This document shows, in pieces, positions 33,860-45,462 of a stretch of DNA of 64,000 nt. The DNA comes from Petunia secreta (taxonomy: Eukaryota > Streptophyta > Magnoliopsida > Solanales > Solanaceae): assembly GCA_029990175.1 (NCBI GenBank), contig JARKIP010000033.1:14739001-14803000 (forward strand). Reading direction: 5' to 3'. How positions within the stretch are numbered: position 1 is the first letter of the stretch; the number at the start of each line of letters is the position of its first letter. A program made the position numbers and the translations under genes. The notes below the pieces were generated by a model. It was given only the letters and a program-made list of their open reading frames with translations, had not been told where the DNA came from and made no database searches.

Positions 33860-34724
33860 TGATGCAAGCAAACCCGTGGGTTGAAGCTTTGGAATCAGAG
33901 ACAATAAACAAGACGCGGAAACGATAATGATAAAGGGGCGGAAGCAAGTTGTAAACAAGATAACAAGAAATCGGGGAAGGGGGAGAACAGAAATAGAAGA
34001 AAGAATGGATAATCAGAGTCAAAACATGATTGATTATCCAAGGGAGAAAATGAAACTTGAACCTAACAAGGATTCATACTAGGGATGAAATCCATTTTGG
34101 TTCCAAGCCTAAGAAGGCGTACACGAAGCCTCGGGCTTCAACAAGAATGGCTAGGCCAATTCTATCTCTATTCTCTCAATTCAATATCAACTAACTCCCC
34201 TTCTAATGAGCTATGCTAGGAGTTTATATAGACAACAATAAAAGGGCAAAATAGTAAATGGTCATAGGTGACCAATGAGATAAAGCCACGCAGGGCTGGA
34301 GCAGTTTTATGTGTTCGGCAGCTCAGCTCGAACACATTGGATTTGGACGCTTGTTTGCCTCGGTCACGATTGGAATCGAACGCTCTTGCCTCGGGCACAT
34401 TTGAAGCCCTTTGATCGATTCTCTGTTCGGCATCGCTCTTCCTTGGTTCGGTTGCTTTCAGCTTCGGGCTTGAGCTTGTCATTTCTTCCTTCGGCTCAAA
34501 CTTGATCGTTGAGCTTTCATAAGTTGTGCTCAGCCTCATAGCTCCTGAAGTCGGTGTCAGCAACAGTCACTTGTTGTCTGCTCGGTGGATTTCCATCGTT
34601 GTTGCTCGGTGAGGCAGTCTTCGACATCTTCTATTCCGGCCACAATTTGATCGTGGGCGTCATGTGACTCCTCGGTGGACTAGCTTGATGAATCGAATAG
34701 GTGAGCCTGGTTCGTATTGCATCA
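33860..34724 (-). repeat. 5' LTR of the nested Gypsy-like element
   Basis: The plus strand reads TGATGCAAGC...GTATTGCATCA, giving perfect 8-bp inverted ends TGATGCAA/TTGCATCA, 865 bp. A TATATA element read on the minus strand lies near 34220-34230. Confidence 0.8.
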
Positions 34725-35920
34725 CCTATTGGCAGCTACACACGCAAGGAACACGTGGTAGAATATCCACAAGGCCAAGGGCCTCCAAAGAAATGGATAT
34801 AAGTACTTACCTTGTTACAAAGTTAGCACAGTTACTCAACAACCGCTTTACCATTTGGATTCACTGCCAAACGATCCTGCTGTATTCAATAAGTAGAAAA
34901 TGATATCAAATAAGGCTAAAGGCTTCATTCCCCACATGTTAGGGTAATCCGGTTAGGAACCTGATACCCTATTCGCATACGCAATACACAGGCCAGGCCT
35001 ATATACAGGGTTTAAAGTCACATAACCAAACTCTAAATAAATTACATTTATATGTTGCCCATAACACACTAAGTACGAATATATAATCAATTCCATTATC
35101 AAGGTCCAATTGACCTTTCAAACTATCAATTGAACTTATTAAAACGATGTCTAATATCTCAATTTTTACCGTCAAAATATTTTCAAACATACGTAATAAA
35201 CTCAAATAATATATTAAGATCATTACCTGAATGTTTCAGGGTAAACATTCTACTTTACTCCGGCTCTTTTCTTATTTTCTGGTATTTTTCTCTGTTTCCG
35301 TTTCTCTGTTATGTTTCTATATTCTCGTTTCTGTTCATGTCCTTGTTTCGTTTTATCCTACTAGGAAACTAACCCACCGCCATTAGCTTTTAAAAGTTAA
35401 TCTTTCTCGCTTTGTCCTTTTCTTTCTTTTCATTTTTTTATTTTATTTTATTTTCTTTTTGTTTTCGTGGAGACAATTAAATGGAACCGTACAAAATTCG
35501 AAATAATCCCAAATTTCGCATACAAGTTATACAAAATATATGTAATGTACTCGCTAAGGCGGATCTCAAATTGGATTCCCGAAACTCAAGATGCGAATTA
35601 AATAGAAAAAGGTCAAATTATTTAACTTTCGGCATTTTAGCGGAGACTAGCCGAACAAAAAAAGTCACAAATAATCATAAGAACCTAACGACGCTTTCGG
35701 ATTTCAAATCGGAGCTCATTCGCCAAAACCGAGCTCCAAAAATCTCTTTTTAATATTTATCGAAAATAAAAACTGAAACCTTCTTCCGATGCCTACCAAA
35801 CGAGGTCTGATTTAACTCAAATTTTACAGACAGGTCCTAATGGAACTTACGGATATTTTAAAATTATCGGCACGTCAATCGGAGTCCTAACTTCCAAAAC
35901 GACTAACCGAGATCGTTTCA

Positions 35921-35945
35921 TTCTCCTTCACTTAAACTCTCGTTC
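35921..35945 (-). other. Polypurine tract of the Gypsy element
   Basis: Read on the minus strand, GAGAGTTTAAGTGAAGGAGAA leads into the 3' LTR start TGAAACGATC. It fixes the element's orientation as minus. Confidence 0.75.
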
Positions 35946-37339
35946 GTCCTCAAACGAGCCTAAGTCTAAAGCAAGATTCGCACAGATAACAAAAGAACTT
36001 GCACAACCTTCATAAGCTACTCCACGGGCATTATCTCCTGATTACAGGATCAGAATTATAACACGCATATGAAACATTTAGAATAAAATATATCTGGATA
36101 ATATCATAGTACCATTGCACAGCTTATTCTGACTAAGTTGATCCTTCCTCGATCACGAGAGGAGAGTTTTACTTTTTCGAAACAAAGATAATCGGAACTC
36201 TGGATGGATTAACATGATTCAGCCGATAATCACCTCTTCGATATACCTTTCGACATAGAACAAGTCGATGAAACAGAGAATTAGCTTACGCTTCAGCAAC
36301 GCCTTAGAGATTTATGATTCCGTATCAATTAGAGGAAGACTCCTCCACTTAGAGCATAAACTCATACAACTAATTTGAATAGAAATAGCCATCCTCGCAC
36401 AACCTGTTGGATTAAAGAAGACTTAGCTAAATAGAGAACGCGGCTCAGACCTGAGCTACCAATTACTATCTCGAGTTGCCAAACAACTGCAACTCTCGAG
36501 TTCACAACTCCGTACATTTTCTATAAGCACCACCACCTGATGGATCAAATCAAAGGTCAAATGACGCCTCTCATTACCCTTAGTAGCCTTGAAAAACAAC
36601 AATGTGCATACCCGGCTACCTTGACACGCACTCTGGCTCCACACAGGGAACATCATAAGAGGCTACTGACCGCCTAAGCTCACCAGTGCCGAACAAAGAA
36701 GAGATGGCAATGGACTGAGGATAAAAATAATTAGAGCTTCAGGAAGCTCATCTTTTTATTTGCTTGGCTCCCAGAGCTACACTACTTACGAGTCAGGCTA
36801 ACCGAAGAATCGCAATTGAAGAGATAAACATTAAATGAGCTTTATGGAATAAAATCTATGTCAATTTAACCTTCCTATAAGAAGGAAACTCTGAAAATTT
36901 ACCAGAAACCCTTTTATAACCGAAACAAGCTCATGGAATAACATGACTCTACAAGCATCTTGAACCAAAGGAAGACACATAGATAAAGTATTACTTACTA
37001 ATAACTTTACATCGGAAGAAACAATAACACTTTCTGATGGTGACGAATTAGGATCCCATTATCCTACCAACATTGAATTTCGAGGTGTGAGGTAAACTGA
37101 CTTGACATAATAACAGAATGTGGCACAACAAGATGCCAAGCAGATAATACCGATACTCACTCACAAATCTCTCACATTTAAACTAGATAAACTAGTAGGG
37201 TCATCATAAATGCTAGGAATAAAACATATGAGAAGCTCACCCCTCTACCGCAACCAATCCTTAATAGAAACGATATCAAAAGAAACCATGGAAACATGAT
37301 AGGACACCCCATTTCTGAATCGACCGGAAGAATCAAATC
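35946..37339 (-). other. Interior of the Gypsy element, unassigned
   Basis: About 1.4 kb between purine tract and gag remnant. No RT, integrase or chromodomain motif could be recognised on either strand. This is where pol is expected, so it is either deleted or decayed beyond recognition. Confidence 0.5.
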
Positions 37340-38700
37340 TTACTCACATTTAAGGGAAGAAGAAATACTTGAGTGTACTACATCGGATACCTCAGCATCC
37401 TGCCAGATTGAACTGCCTCTACAGCTGAGCTGAGCCACTACCCTGGTAATCACCTTCTGAAGAACCACTGCCACCACGCTCTCGACCTCTACTGGATGGT
37501 GGCATTTCTCTGGCTGATTGAGATCTAAATGAAATCCCATGCGACTGCGCAGATGCCTGATGACGAGAGAAAAGACGACGGCCTACTTGTCGGAGTAAGG
37601 GAAAACTCCTTAAAGGATAGCCAGACTCATGACAATGATAACACCCTTTTCGCTAAAAATGGAAGCTGGAAAGATTATTGATAGCTGTAAAGACAAGACT
37701 GAATCTGATCTTGACAAGCTACATGCGCACTCTACGAATCACGTGACAAACGCTGCGATAACCTGGAAGGTGACCTCCCAAAATAATCAGATGTTTTACC
37801 TCCAAATAAGGTACCATGGTTACCCACTATGGCCATGGGATCTCTTGCTCTCCCGCTCTAACTGTTCCTCCTCTAACTTATGGTATGCCTAATACCTTTG
37901 AGCAATATCAACAACGACATCAAATGAAGGCCCAACCTTAATTTTTCGAGCCATCTGGGATCTCAAGGAAGGAGAAAGGTCATCAATAAATCTTTGAATC
38001 TCTCGAAAGGCTCATGGACTAGTTCTAATGCATATTCCGCCATTCTATAGAATTCAATCTCATATTCTGAAACACCAACAGGCTAACTGACATACTACCT
38101 TGTCTAATCCACTCAAACTGGCAACACTCTTCATCTCGCTCGCTACTCGAAAGGAACTTTTCCACGAATTTAGAAGAAAAATCAAACCAAGTTAGCTAAT
38201 AAGAGAGCCGTCCACCAATTCAAGACTGGACCCCTGAAACTGGAAAGCGGAATAATCAACACCATACCGCTCGATAAAATCAAAAGCCTGAAGGATACGC
38301 TGACATCATTTTATTATTTTCAAAATTTACACAGGGATTATTTGATGCATGGCTTAATAATATCGGAAGGTTCAACCACGTAAAATAATGCAGCCTTTTT
38401 AGATACTCGGACCGAACTGTTACCTCGGCTGGCTAACCAACCAGAACAATTGGAGGCGTAACACATGCTACCACTGGAACATAATTTACTGGGGAAACAT
38501 CAGGAACTGGAACAAGAGCTCTTTAAGACCGAACATCTCCATCTGCGGCAACGTGATAAGTTGCTTAGCAAATAATAGGTTATAGCAGTATCTGCGTCGC
38601 CAAAATTCTCGTAAAAGAATCGTAGAGAGCCAAGGGAACCACAAGGCCATGTTCCCTTGCCCATCGCGAGCTCATACAGCTGGGACCTCCGTAACTAGAT
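37340..38700 (-). pseudogene. gag remnant of the Gypsy element
   Basis: Minus-strand translation in several frames gives a zinc-knuckle-like CYHCHESGYPLRSF near 37600-37650 followed by a basic/Ser-Arg-Gly-rich stretch, and upstream gag-like pieces (FERFKDLLMTF, KLEEEQLERESKRS) between 37850 and 38350. Many stops. The assignment rests on order and wording only. Confidence 0.55.
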
Positions 38701-38986
38701 CGTCAGCACGATCAAAACTCTAAGGGCTTCGTCAGTGCTAGTTCAAGGCTAGACTACTTCGTCTTGAACTCATACTGTTTGCTGATTTGTCTCACAAGGG
38801 TTCACAATTACCACGAAGGAATTAATGAAAATACTTTTGCATCCTAGACTGACGCACGATAAGAAATGAAAGAAGTGAAACTTCCTAAATGCCATCATAG
38901 CCCCTCGTAGATAAGTACGGACGTCTATGTACCCATCAGCGAGATTCTACTAGACACTGTCTTAGTCTGGATAGACTCTAAATTAG

Positions 38987-38998
38987 GCTTTGATACCA
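38987..38998 (-). other. tRNA-iMet primer binding site of the Gypsy element
   Basis: The minus strand reads TGGTATCAAAGC, one base off the iMet complement, two bases from the end of the 5' LTR (39001). Confidence 0.88.
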
Positions 38999-39662
38999 AC
39001 TGACATGACCCGGAATCCGGTTAGGCCATGCGAGCACCTGATATCCTCCCCTAGACCTATCGGGCAAAGCCTTATCAATTAAATTAGAAAAATAAATATA
39101 ACAATTCATAAATAAGGACAACACTTAAAACAAAAATACAGACATACTGATACCTCTAAGCTGTACAAAAGAAATTACAGCTGACTACCCAACATACTAG
39201 GTTTAGGGCTATCCAGACTAGACATCTAAGAGTACAAAAGAAGACAGATACCTCCTGAAGGGAGCAAAATGAAACTGAAATAATAACCAATAAACCGGTG
39301 GCCATCCTGAATAAAAGTTGGCTCACCCTGACAACTGAAGTCGTCTTCGCTCCTTCACAACGTGGCGAACTCAATCCTGGAGCGAACCTGCCGAAACGAA
39401 ATAGATAGACAAGAAACAAACAACAAACAAGGGTGAGTCAAAAGGACTCAATAAGTGGGCAGACTAGCCACCTCAAAGAATAGGATAGCTAGCTAGAGAG
39501 AAAAGAAACAGATAAATAAAATTTCTCTTATTTAAATTATGAAAAGGCAGAGCCAAAAAATAACTAGAAACACGTATGGAATGACAAACTCATTAACAAC
39601 CATGAACGTAAGATAGCCAAAAAATATAGGTATCCCAAACACATCAACAATCAGAAATACAT

Positions 39663-39866
39663 CCTGTTGAAGCGTGCAACCCAATCCATATATTCATCCT
39701 GTTGCAGCGTGTAACCCGATCCATATATTCATACTGTCGCGGCGTGCAACCCGATCCATATATTTATATTGTTGCGACGTACTCGATCCATATATTTATT
39801 CCGTTGCGGCGTGCAAACCGATCCATATATTTATACTGTTGCGGCGTGCAACCCGATCCCTGCAAC
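39663..39866. repeat. 35-bp tandem repeat, six units, right LTR
   Basis: Counterpart of the array at 31244-31450. The number and phase of units are kept, except for a 3-base deletion in one unit. Confidence 0.9.
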
Positions 39867-40030
39867 CCAAAATATGAGCCAGAAATATATAAGCAAACTG
39901 AGATATGTCCACAACATGGTATACATACCGCATACAAAAAAACGCAACACAATACACATAATAGTCAGTATTCGGTGCAATGAGATGTGATTAATGCGGT
40001 ACGATGCAATGCAGTCAAATATGCCTGATA

Positions 40031-40240
40031 CCTATCTCCGGCGTGGGACTCTCATCGTCTACCAGGAGATATATGCAATAATGACCCTTCATCAGCTCGG
40101 GACTCTCATCGATTACCGAGAAGTATAGACAATGATGACCCTTCATCGGCTCGGGACTCTCATCGATTACCGGGAAGTATATGCAATGATGACCCTTCAC
40201 CGGTGCGGGACTCTCATCGCAAACCGGGAAGTATATGCAA
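40031..40240. repeat. 54-bp tandem repeat, four units, right LTR
   Basis: GGGACTCTCATCG units at period 54 from 40044 to 40206 and beyond; counterpart of 31615-31784. Confidence 0.9.
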
Positions 40241-41570
40241 AGCTCAAAACCAGAGTGCAATGCTCATATGCTCAATGCAATACCAACAACAGGGCATAAC
40301 ATATAATATACAATGTAAATTCAAAGCTAAGGCGTAATGAGTACGCCTATCGGCAGCTACATACGCAAGGAACACGTGGTAGAATATCCACAAGGCAAAG
40401 GGCCTCCAAAGAAATGGATATAAATACTTACCTTGTTACAAAGTTAGCACAGTTACTCAACAACCGCTTTATCCTTTGGATTCACTGCCAAACGATCCAG
40501 CTATATTCAATAAGCAGAAAACGATATCAAATAAGCTAAAGGCTTCATTCCCCACATCTTAGGGTAATCCGGTTAGGAACCTGATACCCTATTCGCATAT
40601 GCAATACACAGGTCAGGCCTATATACAGGGTTTAAAGTCACATAACCAAACTCTAAATAAATTACATTTATATGTTGCCCATAACTCACTGAGTACGAAT
40701 ATATAATCAATTCCATTATTGGAGTCCAATTGACCTTTCAAACTATCAATTGAACTTATTAAAACGATGTCTAATATCTCAATTTTATCGTCAAAATATA
40801 TTCAATCGTACGTAATAAACTCAAATAATATAGTAAGATCATTACCTGAATGTTTCAGGGTAAACATTCTACTTTTCTCCAGCTCTTTTCTTATTTTCTG
40901 GTATTTTTCTCTGTTTCCGTTTCTCTGTTATGTTTCTATATTCTCGTTTCTGTTCATGTCCTTGTTACGTTTTATCCTACTAGGAAACTAACCCACCGCC
41001 ATTAGCTTTTAAAAGTTAATCTTTCTCGTTTAGTCCTTTTCTTTCTTTTCATTTTTTTATTTTATTTTCTTTTCTTTTCGTTTTCGTGGCAACAATTAAA
41101 TGGAACCATACGAAATTCGAAATAATCCCAAATTTCGCATACAAGTTATACAAAATATATGTAAAGTACTCGCTAAGGCGGATCTCAAATTGAATTCCTG
41201 AAACTCAAGATACGAATTAAATGGAAAAACGTCAAATTATTTCACTTTCGGTATTTTGGCGGAAACTAGCCAAACAACATCGAAATTCACTTTCGAAAGT
41301 TCACAAAAGTCAAAAATAATCATACGAACCTAACGACGCTTTCTGATTTCAAATCGGAGCTCATTCGCAAAAACCGAGCTCAAAAAATATCTTTTTAATA
41401 TTTATCTACAATAAAAACTGAAACCTTCTTCCGATGCCTACCAAACGAGGTCTGATTTAACTCAAATTTTACAGACAGGTCCTAATGGACCTTACGGATA
41501 TTTTGAAATTATCGGCACGCTAATCGGAGTCCTAACTTCTAAAATGACTAACCGATGTTGTTTCAAGATG

Positions 41571-43371
41571 GTAACTGGATCAGTGATAGTGATGTTGTGG
41601 CAGCTGAAGCAGCTTGGTTCTTTCAGCAACAATTCACTAGAGATGAGGAGGAGCTGAATTTTGATTTGCTTCTACATGTGCCTACTATGGTGACTAGTGA
41701 ACAGATAAGCTCTTCGGCTGATGAGGTTAAGAAGGCAGTGTTTGGGCTAAGTGGAGACAGTGCAAGTGGCTCTGATGAATTATCAGGTAGGTTTTATCAT
41801 GTTTGTTGGAACATCATTGCTTCAGATCTAATCAGGTTGGTGAGGGCATTCTTTGGTGGACATGAGATCCAAAAGTTTGTGTCTCATACCAATCTGGTTC
41901 TTTTACCTAAAAAGCCTTATGTGGCCACATTCTCAGACTTCAGGCCAATCAGTTTATGTAACTTCATTAATAAAGTGATCTCTAGGGTTTTACATGAGAG
42001 GTTGGTTCAGTTGCTGCCTAACTTGATTTCTCCTACTCAAGCTGGATTTGTAAAAGGTAGAAACATAATTGAGAATGTCTTGCTTGTCCATGAGATTGTT
42101 GATGACATAAGGAAGAGAGCAAATGAGGCAAATCTGGTTATAAAGCTTGACATGATGAAGGCATATAATTGATTGTCTTGGTTGTTTTAGTCTAAGGTGC
42201 TAATGAAAATGGGATTTGGTGAAATTTGCATTAATATGGTAATGAGGCTGCTCAACAACAATTGGTACACTGTCTTATTAAATGGACAACCCCATGGTTT
42301 CTTTACTTCCTCTAGAGGATTGAAGCAAGGAGATCCTCTTTCCTCCACCTTGTTCATTCTTTTAGCTGAAGTGCTTTCAAGGGCTCTGAATGCTTTACAT
42401 GAGAATGCCATGTTTAAGGGCTTTGCTATGCCTAAATAGAGCCCTTACATAAACCATTTGGCCTATGCTGATGACACTATTCTCTTTGTTCCACAGATAT
42501 TACTTCATTAAGGTTGATGATGGGTGTTCTTGATGCTTTTGAGGGTAGTAGTGGTCAGAAGGACAACAAGGAGAAGAGCACCACCTACTTGTATCACACT
42601 GTCAGCCAGGAGCTAGTTGATAGGGTGGCACACATCACTCAGATTCAAAAAGATAATTTTTCCTTCACTTATCTAGGGTGTCCTATCACTTACAAAAGGA
42701 GAAACAAGGCGCAGTTTGATGATATTGTAGAAAAAGTCATGAAGCAACTTCAGTCTTGGAAAGCTAAAATGCTATATTATGGGGGTAGAGCCACTTTGAT
42801 TCTGCAGGTTCTTTTGAGCATGCCAATTCACTTACTTTCAGCTATGAATCCACCTGATAGTATTATCAATCAACTTCATAAAATGTTTGCTAATTTCTTT
42901 TGGAACAACTCTGAAGAACACTCTAGGAGACATTGGGCCTCTTGGGATACCTTGTGTAAGCCATATGCTGAAGGAGGTGTTGGGTTCAAGTCATTGCATG
43001 ATGTTTCAAAGGCTCTCTTTGCAAAACTATGGTGGAACTTCAGAACAAAAACATCTTTATGGGGTACTTTTATGACCAACAAATACTTCAAGAAGATCTA
43101 TTATTTTGTGGTCCCATACACTGATGGCTCTCTTGTTCGGCAAAAGATGCTACAAGTTAGAGCAATGGTGGACCATGAAATAGTGTGGCAAGTTAGGCAA
43201 GGCTCATCTCATTTCTGTTATGGTAATTGGTCACAGCTTGGAGCATTATACTTTGTTGTCCCTAGGAATTTTTACATCAGGGATGAGCTAAATGTGGTGA
43301 AAGATTTCTTTGATCCTAATGGATGGAACCATCAGCTACTAATTGAAACTTTGCCTGATTATTTAGCTTAG
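41571..43371 (+). pseudogene. LINE ORF2 reverse transcriptase
   Basis: LVLLPKKPYVATFSDFRPIS, AGFVKGRNIIENVLL, KLDMMKAY, then GLKQGDPLSSTLF and the catalytic YADD at 42464-42475. The thumb region (42514-43371) contains FTYLGCPITYKRRNK, GGRATLIL and ALFAKLWWNFRTK. Stops near 42170 and 42437 and frame changes interrupt it. The catalytic motif itself is intact. Confidence 0.88.
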
Positions 43372-44559
43372 CATGTTATTGATACTATAAAACCTGGTCA
43401 AGCCACTCAGCCCAGAGATACTCCATGGTGGGAGTTTACTTCTAATGGTAAGTTTTTCAGTAAAGAGTGCATTTAATTATGTAAGAGCTGAAGGTGAAGT
43501 GAAGGATGTTTACAAGCTGATTTGGTTAAAGGGTATGCCCTTTAAAGTTTCTTTTGTGCTATGGAGAGTCTGGAAATTCAAACTGCCACTTGACACTGAA
43601 TTGAAGAGAATGGGATATAATTTGCCTTCTAGGTGTTGGTGTTGTGAACACCCTAAGGAGGAAACAAGAGAGCATCTCTTTATCACAAGCTCAATTGCTA
43701 AGATGTCTGGTCTTATTTTGCTAATGCTATGGGGTTTGTCATACAAGATTGGATATTTAGACAAGTTATAGATAAGTGGTGGCAGTGTCAAAAAAGGCCT
43801 TGGTTGAAACTGCTTTGTCAAACAGCGTCTGTCTTTGTTGTTTGGAATTATGAAAGAGGAGAAACACCATTGCTCATGGGAATTAAGGCTGATTCATGAG
43901 ATCTCCAGGAACTTGCATATGCTCTTAATGGTTAGATATCTAGTGATGACAAATGCTCTAGCTGATTGGACTGCTTTGGTTAATTTTTTTGAAGGATTTA
44001 GGCAATAATTCAGGTACACTAAAGTTCTTTGGAGGCTTTCAGTTGTTGGCACTTTAAAGTGCAACACTGATGGTGTAAGTAGGGGCAACCCAGGTTTGAG
44101 TTCTTATGCCTTTTGTGTACGAAATGATTAGGGTGACTTGGTTTTTGCTACAGCAAAATTGATAGGGGAAGGCACTAATGTTAGAGCTGAGGCCATTGCC
44201 ATTTTGGAAGCTATGAAATACTACCTTGGTCATGTTACTAGCCATGTGGTGATTGAGACTGATTCTCTATTGATAAAGACCATAATTGAAGGGAGCTGTG
44301 AAGTGGCTTGGTGTATAACAGGTGTTATTAGGAGATTAGTGCAATGAAAAGTATGGGACATTTCAGTTTCTTGCATGTTCTTAGAGAAGGCAACAAATTA
44401 GCTGATCACTTGGCTAATGTGGCTTATGAAGTAGAGGAGAAGGAGTTCCATAGCTTCACAGACTTAGGGGTGCAAGGAAGAAGAATTCTCAATTGGGACA
44501 AAGCTCAAATACCAAGATATAGACCTAGACTTATCAAGCATGGAACAGGCTCTACTTAA
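43372..44559 (+). pseudogene. LINE ORF2 zinc-binding region and RNase H domain
   Basis: The zf-RVT-like part is read at 43445-43771 (VLWRVWKFKLPLDTELKRMG, then a CWCCEHPKEETREHLF metal-binding pattern). An RNase H domain follows: NTDGVSRGNPG near 44065, the central AEA-type acidic position (RAEAIAILEAM), ETDSLLIKT and EGNKLADHLAN. A C-terminal RNase H is known in a subset of plant L1-type LINEs. Stops near 44130 and 44345 break the frame. Confidence 0.85.
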
Positions 44560-45462
44560 GGAGGAGGCTCGAATTTTATCTAACATTGTTTGCTCATTTT
44601 GTAGGTGTTATAAGTTGCAAGAGGTATTCTTTTACATTAACCATCAGTGCCTTTTTTTACATGTAGAAGATGGTGTTACATACTTTGCTTGGCAGTTTTA
44701 TATGATGTTTGTTTGTTCAAGTTTTTTCCTGATGAGGAGCAGCTTAAGCATTAGTTGGCACACAGGATCAAGGAGCTGTTTATGTCCTCATATTCAACTT
44801 CACATAGTCGTTTACATTTTGTTAGTATTTGGTGCAGTTACTAGGGTTTCTACAACACATATGGCTTTTTGGGATTCAATCTTGCCAGTTCAGCTTTCAA
44901 TTTGCATTAGCATGAATCAGCTACACTTCTTGTACTTAATGGAAGGGCATCATGCTTTCCTTTAGCTCACCATCAACTTTGTGCTCCCACCTTGACGACT
45001 ATCATCCAGGCTTCTAGGGATTCACATGTTTTCACACTTTTAACTAGTGGCCTGCATTATAATGAAGAAGAGCAATTAGAGGCAGTGTGTAAGGATTACA
45101 TGAAGGAAACAGTTTAGGCAGGCAGCATTGTGCTTGGTACTTGCACACTTGCATGGAAATTGTAAGCTTACACTGGATCATATCATTTCCTACTATTTAT
45201 AGTAGCTAGTGTATTGATTATTAAGTGCTTTGTCTTTGGGAAATATGACTCTACATTGGTGGTATTAGCATTTTATAATGCTCAACCCAATTGGGGATAT
45301 ATTTTTCAAGGACATGTACATAGGTGTGCACTAGTTAGACTCTACTTAGTTTTTATAAGTTGCTTGTTTTCCTTCATAGATTATAAAGACTTGATTTTTG
45401 TTTTTATTATTATTAATGAAATGTATTACTAGGCTAACAGCTTAGTGATATTCGCTTAAAAA
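44560..45462 (+). other. 3' UTR of the first LINE copy
   Basis: About 900 bp without conserved coding sequence, ending in CTTAAAAAAA near 45455-45462. Its first part is alike in kind to the region after the second LINE's ORF2 (from 63806). Confidence 0.6.

Larger units (their letters stand above)
31785..34724 (-). mobile_element. Truncated Ty3/Gypsy-like element nested in the LTR
   Basis: On the minus strand: an LTR (34724-33860), a tRNA-iMet primer site (33857-33846), a leader, an open gag-like frame and a protease-like segment. It is then cut at 31785 with no second LTR. CCTAT (34725-34729) follows the LTR and would be the right target duplication; the left copy is lost with the deletion. 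The protease region (YVWCDVYSMPDFDVWLGDPW) resembles Gypsy chromovirus proteases (CRM-type wording), an inference. Confidence 0.75.
30593..35920 (-). repeat. 3' LTR of the Gypsy element, split by a nested fragment
   Basis: The plus strand starts TGAAACGATCCGG and ends GATCGTTTCA. The two LTR parts (30593-31784 and 34725-35920) match the right LTR; 31785-34724 is foreign. About 145 bp present in the right LTR (about 40201-40345) are missing here at the insertion point, so the nested insertion came with a deletion. Confidence 0.85.
30593..41565 (-). mobile_element. Ty3/Gypsy element, probably Del/Tekay type, gag-only deletion derivative
   Basis: Both LTRs are present (30593-35920 including a nested fragment; 39001-41565) and AGATG flanks the whole at 30588-30592 and 41566-41570. 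The iMet primer site beside the right LTR and the purine tract beside the left LTR show minus orientation. The 3.1-kb interior holds a gag remnant with a zinc-knuckle-like motif but no recognisable protease, RT or integrase. LTR size and the GGAGAATG purine tract suggest a chromovirus of Del/Tekay type (inference). Confidence 0.85.
39001..41565 (-). repeat. 5' LTR of the Gypsy element
   Basis: The plus strand starts TGACATGACCCGG and ends GTTGTTTCA at 41565; 2565 bp. AGATG follows at 41566-41570. It carries a six-unit 35-bp array (GTGCAA or variant at 39674, 39709, 39744, 39779, 39811, 39846; unit 4 lacks 3 bases) and a four-unit 54-bp array (40044, 40098, 40152, 40206). Confidence 0.9.
41571..45462 (+). 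mobile_element. LINE, 3' part of first copy
   Basis: Resumes the RT region (NWISDSDVVAAEAAWFFQQQ) directly after the AGATG duplication and continues through RT, zinc-binding and RNase H regions to a 3' UTR ending in a short A-run at about 45455-45462. No matching target duplication is found outside the two LINE ends. Confidence 0.85.

Noticed and set aside
38631..38659. Inverted repeat CAAGGGAAC/GTTCCCTTG with an 11-base loop
   Set aside because: Short, inside a decayed gag region, with no U-run or second copy seen; probably chance.
44540..44965. 141-residue plus-strand open frame after the first LINE's RNase H
   Set aside because: Cys/Phe-rich translation of LINE 3' UTR; no counterpart is seen in the second LINE's UTR.
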